From Bidens hawaiensis (Eukaryota > Streptophyta > Magnoliopsida > Asterales > Asteraceae): 64,000 nucleotides of DNA. The notes under the pieces were generated by a model. It saw only the letters and a program-made list of their open reading frames with translations. It searched no databases and had not been told where the DNA came from. Position 1 is the stretch's first letter. Each line of letters starts with the position of its first letter. The position numbers and the translations under genes are program-made. The DNA is taken from contig JAIQDT010007351.1 of the NCBI GenBank assembly GCA_021521415.1, positions 61,569 to 125,568 of the forward strand, written 5' to 3'. Of the stretch, positions 54,622 through 64,000 are shown one piece after another.

Positions 54622-56581
54622 TGTAACATCCCGGATTTTTCGAAATCATATTCGTTTACGTTTAACCCGACTCGGGAATAATTTGGACCTTTATTATTAA
54701 TCAAAATAAATATTTAGTTTCCTAATGCTCACTTTAGGCCCTTGTACTTCAATCAATGTTCAAAACCAAATTATACCAAAAACTAGTTCAAGTAACGTTT
54801 ATTTAACAAAGTACAGGAACTAAACTTGTAAAATTTAAACATACACCCAAAGAGGGCCGGGGCGCTGCGCGACCACCATGGGTGGTGGCCGCCGCGTGGC
54901 GCTATGGCATAACTGGTCAGATCGTTTAAGCCTTAGTTCGTTTCCTATGTTCGTTTAAGCTATAAATCATTTATATTAAGCATTATTGAGTGAATTAAGG
55001 TCCAAGTAATCATAATATAATTAAAATACAAGTTCTAATTCGTTTTCCCTTGTCCAAGATCAGATCTTTATGAATATTTTCATGATTATTTCCTTTAAAT
55101 CGCGTATACTTGCTTAAACGGGCCAAAAGCCCATATTTAGTTCGTTCTTGCTATTTCTATATAAACAACTCATAATCTCTGCCACAAACCTTCACCCCAA
55201 ACCCTAGAGGAGCCTTCTCAGTCGTCATTAGCCTCTGATCATCCTCAAATCCGTCGGTCTTTGATTACTTGTTGAAGATACAAGACTCGAAGTTTGACTT
55301 TGCTTATGTACCAGCCTTTGACTTTCGTTTCTCATCAATCCTTTCACTTTCCGGGTAAGTTGTAAACTGTAAAATCGTTCATACATATTCCCTAGTCAAT
55401 AACCTTCAATCAATTTCGGTGGTTGAAGGGTGTTGACTGGTCAATTGCTTTAAAACCCGTTAAAGGGCAAAACAGTCAACAAGTTTGACTTTACGTTTTC
55501 TCACACTTCTAGTCGGATTCAACGTTCGGTCCAGAAGACTTTTATTATCGTAACATAATTTTAAGGCTACTTCCCAAAACCAAACTTCCGACTCGCTGTT
55601 TGGATTCTGGTCAGTATCAGCTCGCTTAAACGTTTTATACAACATAACTAGAGTTCTACCCATCCTTTTGGATTGATTCTAACGGAATTAAGTTCGTTTT
55701 TATTTATAGTTTCATATCACAAAGTTTCAGGTTCTGATTCGTTATCTCGTTTGACGCGTTATTGGACGACTCGATTAAACCTTACTCGTTTATCGTATTT
55801 ATTAATCACTTGTCTTTAATCTAAGGTGAGTTTGATCATTCCCCTTTTTATACACTATTTTCTAACGTTTTGGGGACATATGCGTACTTACTCATATTTT
55901 CTATTCTATATATATACTCAAAATCGCAAACATAATTATTGTGTGAATATCAGTTGAATGTTATTTGCTAATTGCTACAGGTTTAATTGTTTACTTGATA
56001 ACGTTTCGGAGAGGTCCAACATATCCTCTTGTATAGGGTTCTCATTAGTATGATCATACGACCGTCTTAGTAACCGGAGCCCGATTCACTTGGCAAAGGT
56101 AAACCGACAATCTAGTCATTGTAATCAATGCCCGATTCGCTTGGCAACGATTCATTGGCACACGAGTACAACTTGGTTTTGGTTTGTTAAGGTTTGATTG
56201 ATTATTACTACATAGTTTGGTTTGCGCATTTAACACTTATTATTTATTATTTATTTATTATACAATTATTTTTTTGTGTCAAAATTGGTGATTATCTCAC
56301 TCAACATATTTGTTGACAAAACTCCATTTTCTACGCATATGCAGGTTGCCTGAGTTGAAGAGCGGACACTTAGAAAGACCATAGGGTTATATTGAAGGCA
56401 AACTTAAATTTAATTGATTGTATTTATTTATTTATTTGAATTGTTGTTGTATTTGAATATTGTGTGTTATTTGAATTAAATAATTAATTAGATATTGTTA
56501 CATTTTATATATGATAGTATCTTCGAGCTGTGAGCAATCAGATCACGCCCCGGCATTTCCGCCTTTGGTTCGGGTGTGACA
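54622..56581 (+). mobile_element. Solo LTR, family B copy 1 (1960 bp), nested in family A copy 3
   Basis: Starts TGTAACATCCCGG, ends GGGTGTGACA, with a perfect 5-bp duplication TTAAG (54617-54621 and 56582-56586). TATA-like tatataaac lies near 55158, followed by a leader with accctagaggagcc. No internal region. It shares its start with family A but has a different end. Related to 62114 onward. Confidence 0.85.
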
Positions 56582-56805
56582 TTAAGGAGGTTTAAGGGTG
56601 TTTTAATACCACTAAACCCATGGACATTTAGGCCCATCACCATCATTTATTCCATCTTTTTATTTTCCAAGCTCACACTCAACTTATTATTAAATACTAA
56701 CTCACAATTAATTTATTAAATAACAATATTTTATTATTTATTTATAAAAGTAGGATGCTACAATTCTCCTTTCAGTTTTGGTTTTTATAGGTTTCAAAAA
56801 GTAAG

Positions 56806-56806
<1 letters not shown>

Positions 56807-56834
<28 letters not shown>
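56807..56834. repeat. (TA)n microsatellite
   Basis: Pure TA repeat adjoining the next inverted-repeat element, with another short (AT)n on its far side (57175-57188). Confidence 0.9.
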
Positions 56835-56836
<2 letters not shown>

Positions 56837-57174
56837 GAGAGATATTTTGAGAACTATGTTGAGTTTTAAGAACTTAAGAATTCAATTCTTGGCCACACAT
56901 TTAATTAAATGGATTGGAATATGTGGTTGAGATTAAATCCGACAAAAAAGTCAAAGTAGGAGAGAGAATAAATATATAAGTGATTACACAAACTTTTACG
57001 TCCGTTACACATGTGTAAAAAGTTGACTCGGTGTGTAAAAAATTATGTAATTTTTTTACGTATATGTAACATACATATATTACGTATGGGTAAAAAAATT
57101 TCGAAAAAAAAAATTGTTACGTTGAGTTCTTTCGAGTTCTTAAAACTCAAAGGGGTTCTCATTTGAAATCTCCC
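56835..57174. mobile_element. Inverted-repeat MITE-like element in a TA microsatellite (340 bp)
   Basis: Ends GGGAGAGATATTTTGAGAAC and, complemented from the right, GGGAGATTTCAAATGAGAAC, continuing into gagttttaagaact on both arms. TA repeats on both sides hide any target duplication. Superfamily not determined. Confidence 0.6.
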
Positions 57175-57561
57175 ATATATATATATATAAATTTTTTTTT
57201 AAATTATGAATATATAGCATACGACACAGATTTTTATCTATGTTCTAATATAAGTTTTGTTACAAAACGAGTTATGTGCGATATTGTACACGTTAGCAAA
57301 GCACGAATGTACAAGTTGGTAAAAGAAATGTTTGAAATGCAATTTTTTCCGTTCCTTTTACACCTACACTTCTACTTTTTATGAGCGTGTTTTTTTATAA
57401 TTGTCGATAATAGACCAAACGTTGTGGCGAGGTTGTTACAAGTAATGTGTGGTTTACATATATGTTTTTTTTATAAGTTTCAAGAACATTATTTTACATA
57501 GTTTTGCATGTCGCAATGAATGATGATATAATGGTAATTGTAATTGTTGACGCCTTTAGAC

Positions 57562-57868
57562 TATGCGTAATGGGCTACAAATTGGGGCGATTTCAAGTGA
57601 GAACACTCCCCCTAGGCGATAATTGGGATGATAGGGGGGGGGGGGGGTGGGGGCATGAACTTGTTCCCTTGGTGTGTTTTTTGGTTTAATAATAATAATA
57701 TTATTATTATTATTATATTAGTATGTGTGTGTAATATATATATATATATATATGATGTCATGGGATTACAAAACTATTACACCATAAAATAAAAATTACC
57801 TATTTGCTGACATGGCACCACATGTCAAAAATCACCCCTAATTTGTAGCCCCTCACTACACATAATCT
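57562..57868. mobile_element. Inverted-repeat MITE-like element (about 307 bp)
   Basis: Left arm tatgcgtaatgggctacaaa, right arm (complement) tatgtgtagtgaggggctac; both continue aaatt(g/a)gggg(c/t)gattt. The interior contains a long G run, an (ATT)n block and (TA)n. Superfamily not determined. Confidence 0.55.
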
Positions 57869-57879
57869 TAATGATTTAA

Positions 57880-58180
57880 GTAGGATATAGCTCGTGTAAT
57901 ACACAGGTGGTTAAAAAATACAACAAAAAAGTTAAATTTAATAATATTAGTAATAGCATAACTTATGGATTTATAATATATAAATAATAATAAATAAAAT
58001 TTTATAATTCATAAATATCTATAATCCTCATTTAATACATCACTTAAAGTTGCATTTGTAACTTTGTTAGTAATTCTATAAATGAATAATAGTATTAGTT
58101 GACATCCTAGTTGGCTATTATAGTTAAATGACATGTGAAAAATTGTTTTATTTTAATAGTAAAATATAGATATAGATGTA
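57880..58180 (-). mobile_element. Helitron-like fragment, minus orientation
   Basis: Carries the complement of the hairpin and 5' region of the small element at 43647-43975 (ctcgtgtaatacacagg near 57890; gacatgtgaaaaattg and tagatatagatgtagatg near 58130-58180). Confidence 0.4.
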
Positions 58181-58284
58181 GATGCTTGTTTCTTAAAGAA
58201 TGTTAAGCCTACGATACAATTCTTTAATGCATCTATTACAACTTTTAAAACATTGTCGCAACGCGAAGATAAGACTACTAGTCA

Positions 58285-58857
58285 ATTTTTTAAAAACCGG
58301 TATTTTAGCCATACCGGATTGGTTAAAAATGGTATAACCGGTTGAACCGGAATGCACCGGGAGGTTCAACCGGGTTAAACAATTTACCTTGTAATTCCAT
58401 ATAAATACACTTTCAACTCAAAAAATTACCCAAAAGTATATTAATTAACATCACACTTTAACCAAATATCACACATGAACAATGGTCGAGTCAAAAACAA
58501 AGTTTATATACTTTGTATACGAAATTAGTCGATTACAAAAGATGTAAATAAACCAACATTGATTTGTATGATACAAAATTGGTTGATTAACTAATCGTCT
58601 TTTATCGTGTTTACTCGTTTCAACTTTATCCGCTATGTTAAAGGTCATCTTTAAAAATATGGGCCGCAAAAAATATCAAAAATCTTTTGGATTTAAAACC
58701 GGTTTGTCGGTTTTAAACAGGTATTTAAAAAAAAACCGACGGTACGATGTTCTAGCAAACCGTCCAAAAATACCGGACTTTAAATACCGGTGACCTTACG
58801 AAAATCTAGTTTAACCGGTTCAACCGGCCGGTACATACCGGTTTTTAAAACACCGCT
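58285..58857. repeat. Inverted-repeat element rich in accggt motifs
   Basis: The left part (ttttttaaaaaccggtattt) and the complement of the right part (gttttaaaaaccggtatgta) form long imperfect arms, each with several ggttgaaccgg copies. A Helitron-like CTAG end (58278-58281, followed by T) lies just left. Probably a non-autonomous DNA transposon; no target duplication was found. Confidence 0.5.
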
Positions 58858-60010
58858 ACTAGGTAGGCTTAAAACAAAATCAAATAACAAACTAAAAGAC
58901 AAAAAAATGATTGCATCCGGTTTGACTAAAATGTACTTTGATTCAGCTTTCAAGATAGACTTGTTCAACAATATGCCAGCCATTCCTTTATTCAATCACA
59001 CAAATTAAATTATCTATAAAGGTTTTCAATAGGGTCCTGTTAGGGACATCCAGAAACCTTCTATACGCTAGGATTATACGGGATTCTATACGTCTCGTAT
59101 ATGACTATACCGAGAACGGCGGGGAGGGGGGTGTTATGAGTGTCCCTAAAATTCCCTTTTCAATATTAATATATAAAATAAAAAAGTGTATGATTGTAAG
59201 ACGATTATAAATCTATAATGCATAACCACTTTTAAGTAGAAATCAATAAGAATTACACAAACATATATATCAATTTTATTACATGAGACGATTATATAAT
59301 CACATAATTATCTCTGCTTTCTCTCTTGCATGTATTATATTTACAAAAGATCGCATACAAGTGTTTATGTGGTTATGAGATATCTATATTTAAAAATGAT
59401 TATATGTTGAGCATGCCTCCTACTTTTTACTTAAAAATCAATAGGTACAAGTATTTACACAGTTTTGAAGTTCTCTGGTGAAAATTGACCGTCTTACATG
59501 TACATACCCCCAGCGGCTATAATACGTAGGAGCCCTTGGGTTCACATGCACCCAATGGTTTTTGAAATTTTCATAGAAACGATATAGAAAATTTTTAGTA
59601 TTAGAAAATTTTTAGTTTGTGTTGTGGTAAAATGTTACTCTTTAAAACTTCATACGTCTCTCTCTAGTTATATGTAACCCGGGTTCCAAACTTGCTTCCT
59701 TTTTATCACATTCTTTTCTTTCTTTTTAGTTAGTTATGGTCTTAAAAAAATCACCCTTTACTCATTGACTAGATATATCAGACTTCACCAAAACCAAACC
59801 ATCCTAAAAGACTAAAGCCTTTTGTTTATTTTGTATTCTTTTATACTTGAATAGTTGATTCTTAGATTAGAATCTTGTGTTCTATAAATATTAATCTAGA
59901 ACTTGTGATTTAGTTTTGTTTAAACTTTATAACTTAGGCTAATGAGAGGACTACGTAAAACAACATTATCAACATGTGAATCCTCATCTTCATCAAAGAG
60001 CGCTCCTTAG
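58858..60010. other. Intergenic
   Basis: No gene recognised. A short inverted pair, agggacatcc near 59043 and gtgtccct near 59139, flanks a ctatacg-rich stretch like that at 25.5 kb. Confidence 0.45.
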
Positions 60011-60316
60011 ATGGCTGAATTGGAAGACCTTCCATCGATCCCTCCGAGCGGAAACCAATTTCATTTTATTGCCCTAATCAAAGAGATGATATTAGAAGCC
60101 TATTTGAATAGAGGTCCATGTCAACCACAATATCATGATTTTCCACAATGATTATTTGGTAATAAATTAAGGCGTTTTGCTCCCGAATGGTTTCATTGAA
60201 TTTCATGATTGGTTCCTTATACTGTAAAAAACGGATGAAGCATATTGCTTGGTTTGTTACTTATTTAAGGAAAGCGGTCAACAAAATGCATTTGTGACCG
60301 AAGGATATCAAGGTTG
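60011..60316 (+). pseudogene. Relic of a TTF/ZMYM-type zinc-finger hAT-like protein
   Basis: Plant proteins of this type (a TTF-type zinc finger followed by DUF4371 and a hAT dimerisation region) are domesticated or mobile hAT transposase relatives. Readable pieces in shifting frames: LEDLPSIPPS, AYLNRGPCQPQYHDFPQ, FGNKLRRFAPEWF, then AYCLVCYLFKESGQQNAF with VTEGYQG (60239-60313). At least two in-frame stops (after DFPQ and after EWFH) and one frameshift break it, and nothing after the zinc-finger region was found. Family assignment is from remembered consensus; which element or gene it came from is unknown. Confidence 0.65.
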
Positions 60317-62113
60317 AGACAAAAAAAAGTAGAATTGTTGGTCATGTATGTTTTCTTGTTATATTTCTTATGATATGGTATCACTTTATGTACTGCATCC
60401 CGACTCGACCAGCCTAGAAATTTTAACAGTCGATTGTGAGAAATTTGAAAACCGAAAAAAGGTGAGCCCGTTGGAAAATTTTTCTGGATCCGTCAGTGCA
60501 TACCCCTCCTCTTTCACACACCATACACACACACACACACTCTTGAAGCATGTCAAATAGGAAGTAAAATTTTGTGTGAAGTGTGCGAAGTAAATCTATT
60601 AAAGCAAATCAGTGACGAAGATAAAGGTGGTTATAATTCGTAATTAACTGAGAAATAAAAAGAAAAAAAGGTACAATTTTGACTCAACCATTTGTTTAAA
60701 CATCGTTAACCGTTTGTATTTTTGTTCAGAATTTCTAAACTGAACGTTAAAATTCGACTAAAAAGTCGAGCACTTTATTTTATTTTATTTGAGTGAATAT
60801 ATTAAAAATGACCTCCTTTTAAAGTTTGTTACTTTGTAATGTATTATGTTATTCTCATAGTTCCCAACATAATACCGGTCACAATGAATGCCCCACTATA
60901 TATAGATATAACTATACTTTGTGATGTTGATTACGAAAATAGCTATACTTGGTGATGTTGATTACGAAAATAACTATACTCGGTGATGTTGATTATGAAT
61001 AAACTATATATGGTGGTATTGATTATGAAAGTAACTAAACTTGGTGATGTTATACTACGGTCTAACTTGGTGATGTTAATTATGAAAATAACTATACTTG
61101 ACATGATATACTTACTATGAAAAACAATGTTTAATGAGGTATATATGCATCTAATGAATAATGATGTTATTAAACCGAGCGTATAGTAAAGTAGCGGTGG
61201 CGTTTTGAGTCCAAAACGTCGGGGAACCTCCCCACCCCCACCCCCGCATTTTGGGTTAAGTTGTAGTGGTGAACATGGTGTAGACAACATTGGAGGAAGG
61301 AGGATTTAGTCAATCAATGTTTTTTATATATTAAAGAATTAAAAAAAGGTATAATTGTGCAGAGTTTTGATTACGCTATATTTTTGTAAAACTTTACAAG
61401 GCTAATTAGACGTCATGTGAAGTGTGAGAGCTTTGACTACGCATGGTCTTAAACAAAATAAAAAATTAAAAAAATTGGGATGTGTTTAATTAGAGGTGAT
61501 GATCAATAGCAAATGCAAATTTGGATTACGTAGCAATCAATGCTTAAAGATACTAATTATTATAATTAGTATGATAAATTCCAAAAGCAAAAAAACAAAC
61601 AAACAAACATTTACATGCATGCATGTGATATTGTGATGTAATGTAAGCCCCGCCCCATTCTAGTGTGGGCTCTATGTGTCTGCCAACACAAATCACCATA
61701 CAAGAAGAATGTTTCAAAGGGGAATGAATGCGGCGGACGGCTCATGTTCTTCCATATTGCTATTGTCCTTATTAGTGTCATTATGTAAAATTGCATCAAA
61801 TAAAGCTACATTTCATTTGAAAATGGGTTGAATGTATTTAACTCTAAGGTGTCTGACTTGTAAATGTATTCTAGTGAAAAACCAATTTTATTGTTTTCTG
61901 TAGTGAGTCAATAGCCATTATATTGAAGATATTAATTATTTATGATCAGATTAAACCAGCCCGTTTTGACCATTTTTATATTTACTATTATGACTTATAG
62001 GGCCGACCCAGTATTGATATTGCGTAAAACTGACTTAGGAGATGCTTGGTAGCATTTTAATGATTCTATTAAGAAGTTTCATCTGAATTGATAAGAGGTA
62101 AAGTGTGTTTAGT
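60317..62113. other. Intergenic; short local repeats near 60905-61110
   Basis: A run of about five degenerate units of ggtgatgttgattacgaaaa (20-48-bp spacing, 60917-61095) is visible. No gene recognised. Confidence 0.5.
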
Positions 62114-62576
62114 TGTCACACCCCACCTACGGCGGAATATGCCGGGGCGCGACATAATTGTATCATAGCTCAAAAGAAACTAAAATAAATACACGTGTCA
62201 ATATCTAAATTATTAAATTCATATTATTCAAGTACGCAAAAACACAAACATTGTCTCATGGAAATAAACGTTACAATTAAATAAAAAGAAATAAATAAGT
62301 CTTTAATTCATCATGCAACCTAAGGTCAACTATTCCTTAGCTTGTTTCTTCATCCCAAAAAGCTACCTGCGCTATGCGGGAAAATACATAGTTTGTTAAC
62401 ATAAAGTTGAGCAAGTAATCACGGTTTTTGAATACATATAATATAAATATGATAATTCCTTGCGATAATATGAAATACTACAACTAGCATAACAATAATA
62501 TAACAATAAAATAAAAGTTGTCTTTTCACTCGAATCCTATGGATAATGAGCTACTCCGACGGCGTATGATCATACT

Positions 62577-62612
62577 AATAAGGATGAGGATGAGGATGAG
62601 GATGAGGATGAG
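62577..62612. repeat. (GATGAG)n microsatellite
   Basis: About five and a half units of ggatga, followed by gataccaacc. Confidence 0.9.
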
Positions 62613-63229
62613 ATACCAACCATCAAAACATAAAGTAAACAAATAGTCACATTTTCATGTATAACTAATTGAGCATTATCACATAACGCAAATAGTGGAA
62701 TTGTAGTGAAAAATGATTAACGCATAACGCCCCCAAAATGTAAAACGGTAAAAAAAGGGGGGATGTGAATTACTTACCTATAGGTGGATTAATGAGGATG
62801 AGATAATAATAAAAAGTGAGAAAGGACACGTTCAAGCCTTCGAGATACGTCAACGAGAATGTCCTAATTGTTTAACAATAGTATTAAATGAGGAAAAATA
62901 ATTAATAACAATTTGAGGTTTCATGAGATATCATTAGTTTCAACGTCATTATTGTATTTTAATCGGTTTGAAATATTTGAGAGACGTTTAGGGTTTAGAT
63001 GCATTATTTGTTGTTATTATAATTAACTAATTTTAGTATTAACATTATATTTATTATTATTATTATAACTATTAGTGTTAATATTATTATTTGGTAATTA
63101 ATATAAGTGATATATTTTATTCATGCTCATAGTTTTTCAAGCAAATAAATTTTAAATAAATAATAACCGATATTAAGTATTAATAAGCATTATATATATG
63201 TTTAAATGAAACATTATTTTGAAAACTAA

Positions 63230-63231
<2 letters not shown>

Positions 63232-63277
<46 letters not shown>
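63232..63277. repeat. (AT)n microsatellite
   Basis: Pure AT repeat of about 45 bases. Confidence 0.9.
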
Positions 63278-63280
<3 letters not shown>

Positions 63281-63618
63281 GTATATATATAAACACGGGA
63301 GAATTTATTCGGACCCTTGAACTAGATCGGTTTAGTACTATAACTAATGAATAAATAAATAAATATGGGTAAATAAATAAATTAAATAATATTTGTTTGT
63401 ATGTTTATGTGTATATGTGTATACACTTATGACGCGAAGCCATGACCAAAATAACACTTTCGAGGTTCGGTTTCGTTAAAACAAGGTTTATTTAACCTTC
63501 AATTATTATCAAGACAAAAATAAAACAAAGGATTAGATTAAATAAAATAAATAACAAAAACCGAGTCCAGGGGGTTCAAACCCACGCCCTGGGCCGGTTC
63601 AGTGACTTTATGTGAAAC

Positions 63619-63640
63619 GCACCAGCCAACAGGCTGGTGC
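63619..63640. other. Perfect 9-bp inverted repeat with 4-nt loop
   Basis: gcaccagcc, aaca, ggctggtgc. It would form a strong hairpin. It lies just after a GC-richer stretch (gggttcaaacccacgccct); no function assigned. Confidence 0.6.
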
Positions 63641-64000
63641 TTCTGTTTGTGTTCCATATCGTTTCGAAACTATATAAACACAGACAACCCAGATCTAATT
63701 TCAAATATAAACCCTAAACTTCGAAATCAGATCAATCGTTCAATGTTAGTCAAAAATGATTTAGGGTTTTTGATTGTTAGTTAAAAACGAGTAGTATGCA
63801 TATAATTATTACCGTTTATAGTTGCAGATTGAGGGTTAACGAGCAATAGGTGGGTCGCGACGGAGCTTGAGTTCGTTAATGGTATTGACGGCCCTGTAAC
63901 GTGAAATTAAGTTAGGGTTTAGTTTCGTGACGATGTGAGGAAGATGTGTGCATGTTTAATTGAATTATAATTGTGTATTTATAGTGTTTTAGGATTGATT

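Larger units (their letters stand above)
53426..56762 (-). mobile_element. Solo LTR, family A copy 3, split by a nested LTR
   Basis: The left end reads tataaggcctcgatc (a mutated TGTAAGG) and the right end ggatgctaca. Internal landmarks match copies 1 and 2: gtcagctacgctgagtgagt near 53720, a reduced GC-rich block near 53906, and an array near 54008. The minisatellite is deleted. About 1.37 kb belongs to this LTR; 54622-56581 is the insertion. No clear target duplication. Confidence 0.75.
62114..64000 (-). mobile_element. LTR, family B copy 2, running off the window
   Basis: The left end TGTCACACCCC...GCCGGGGCGCGAC is the complement of the family B end at 56581. It shares the phrase gtatgatcatac (near 62564 and 56048). 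The right boundary is outside or unrecognised, and sequence after about 63420 may belong to something else. Confidence 0.55.

Overview
This window is nuclear DNA from a flowering plant. The best guess is a eudicot of the daisy family (Asteraceae), because the two terpene synthase relics look, from memory, most like the Asteraceae TPS-a sesquiterpene synthases of the (E)-beta-caryophyllene type. Introns, TATA boxes, plant LTR retrotransposons, hAT and PIF/Harbinger MITEs and Helitron ends all fit. Nothing prokaryotic, organellar or CRISPR-like is present. All calls come from reading the sequence. No database search was run, and family names rest on recognised motifs.

Most of the 64 kb is repeat-derived. 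Only one intact host gene was found: a single-exon SAUR-type auxin-response gene at 45500-45859. Four decayed protein genes can be read. Two are tandem-oriented sesquiterpene synthase pseudogenes about 31 kb apart (1-2058 and 32735-35706). One is a minus-strand JAZ/TIFY jasmonate-repressor pseudogene (26510-27250), visible only as short exons. One is a relic of a hAT-type zinc-finger protein (60011-60316).

Layout. 1-2.1 kb: terpene synthase pseudogene. 2.7-6.8 kb: a minus-strand Ty1/copia element with identical 101-bp LTRs but a dead pol and almost no gag. 8.4-9.7 kb: a MULE-like element. 10.1-11.1 kb: a 475-bp tandem duplication. 11.7-24.2 kb: a complete, young Ty3/gypsy element of the Tat lineage, with 1020-bp LTRs, a 5-bp target duplication, one open gag-pol frame on the minus strand, and a separate intron-containing plus-strand gene between pol and the 3' LTR. 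26.5-31 kb: JAZ relic, then a hAT element carrying a solo LTR. 31.8-35.7 kb: promoter-bearing LTR-like repeat, then the second terpene synthase pseudogene. 36-45 kb: MITEs, Helitron fragments and an LTR nested in an LTR. 45.4-45.9 kb: SAUR gene. 46.5-64 kb: Helitrons, MITEs and further nested solo LTRs, the last running off the window.

The most unusual structure is the antisense gene in the Tat element (13894-16920). It has its own TATA box, GT-AG introns, a coiled-coil region, a poly(A) signal and flanking tandem repeats. Also notable are a family of solo LTRs that carry unrelated tandem arrays in the same internal slot, and the hidden JAZ pseudogene.
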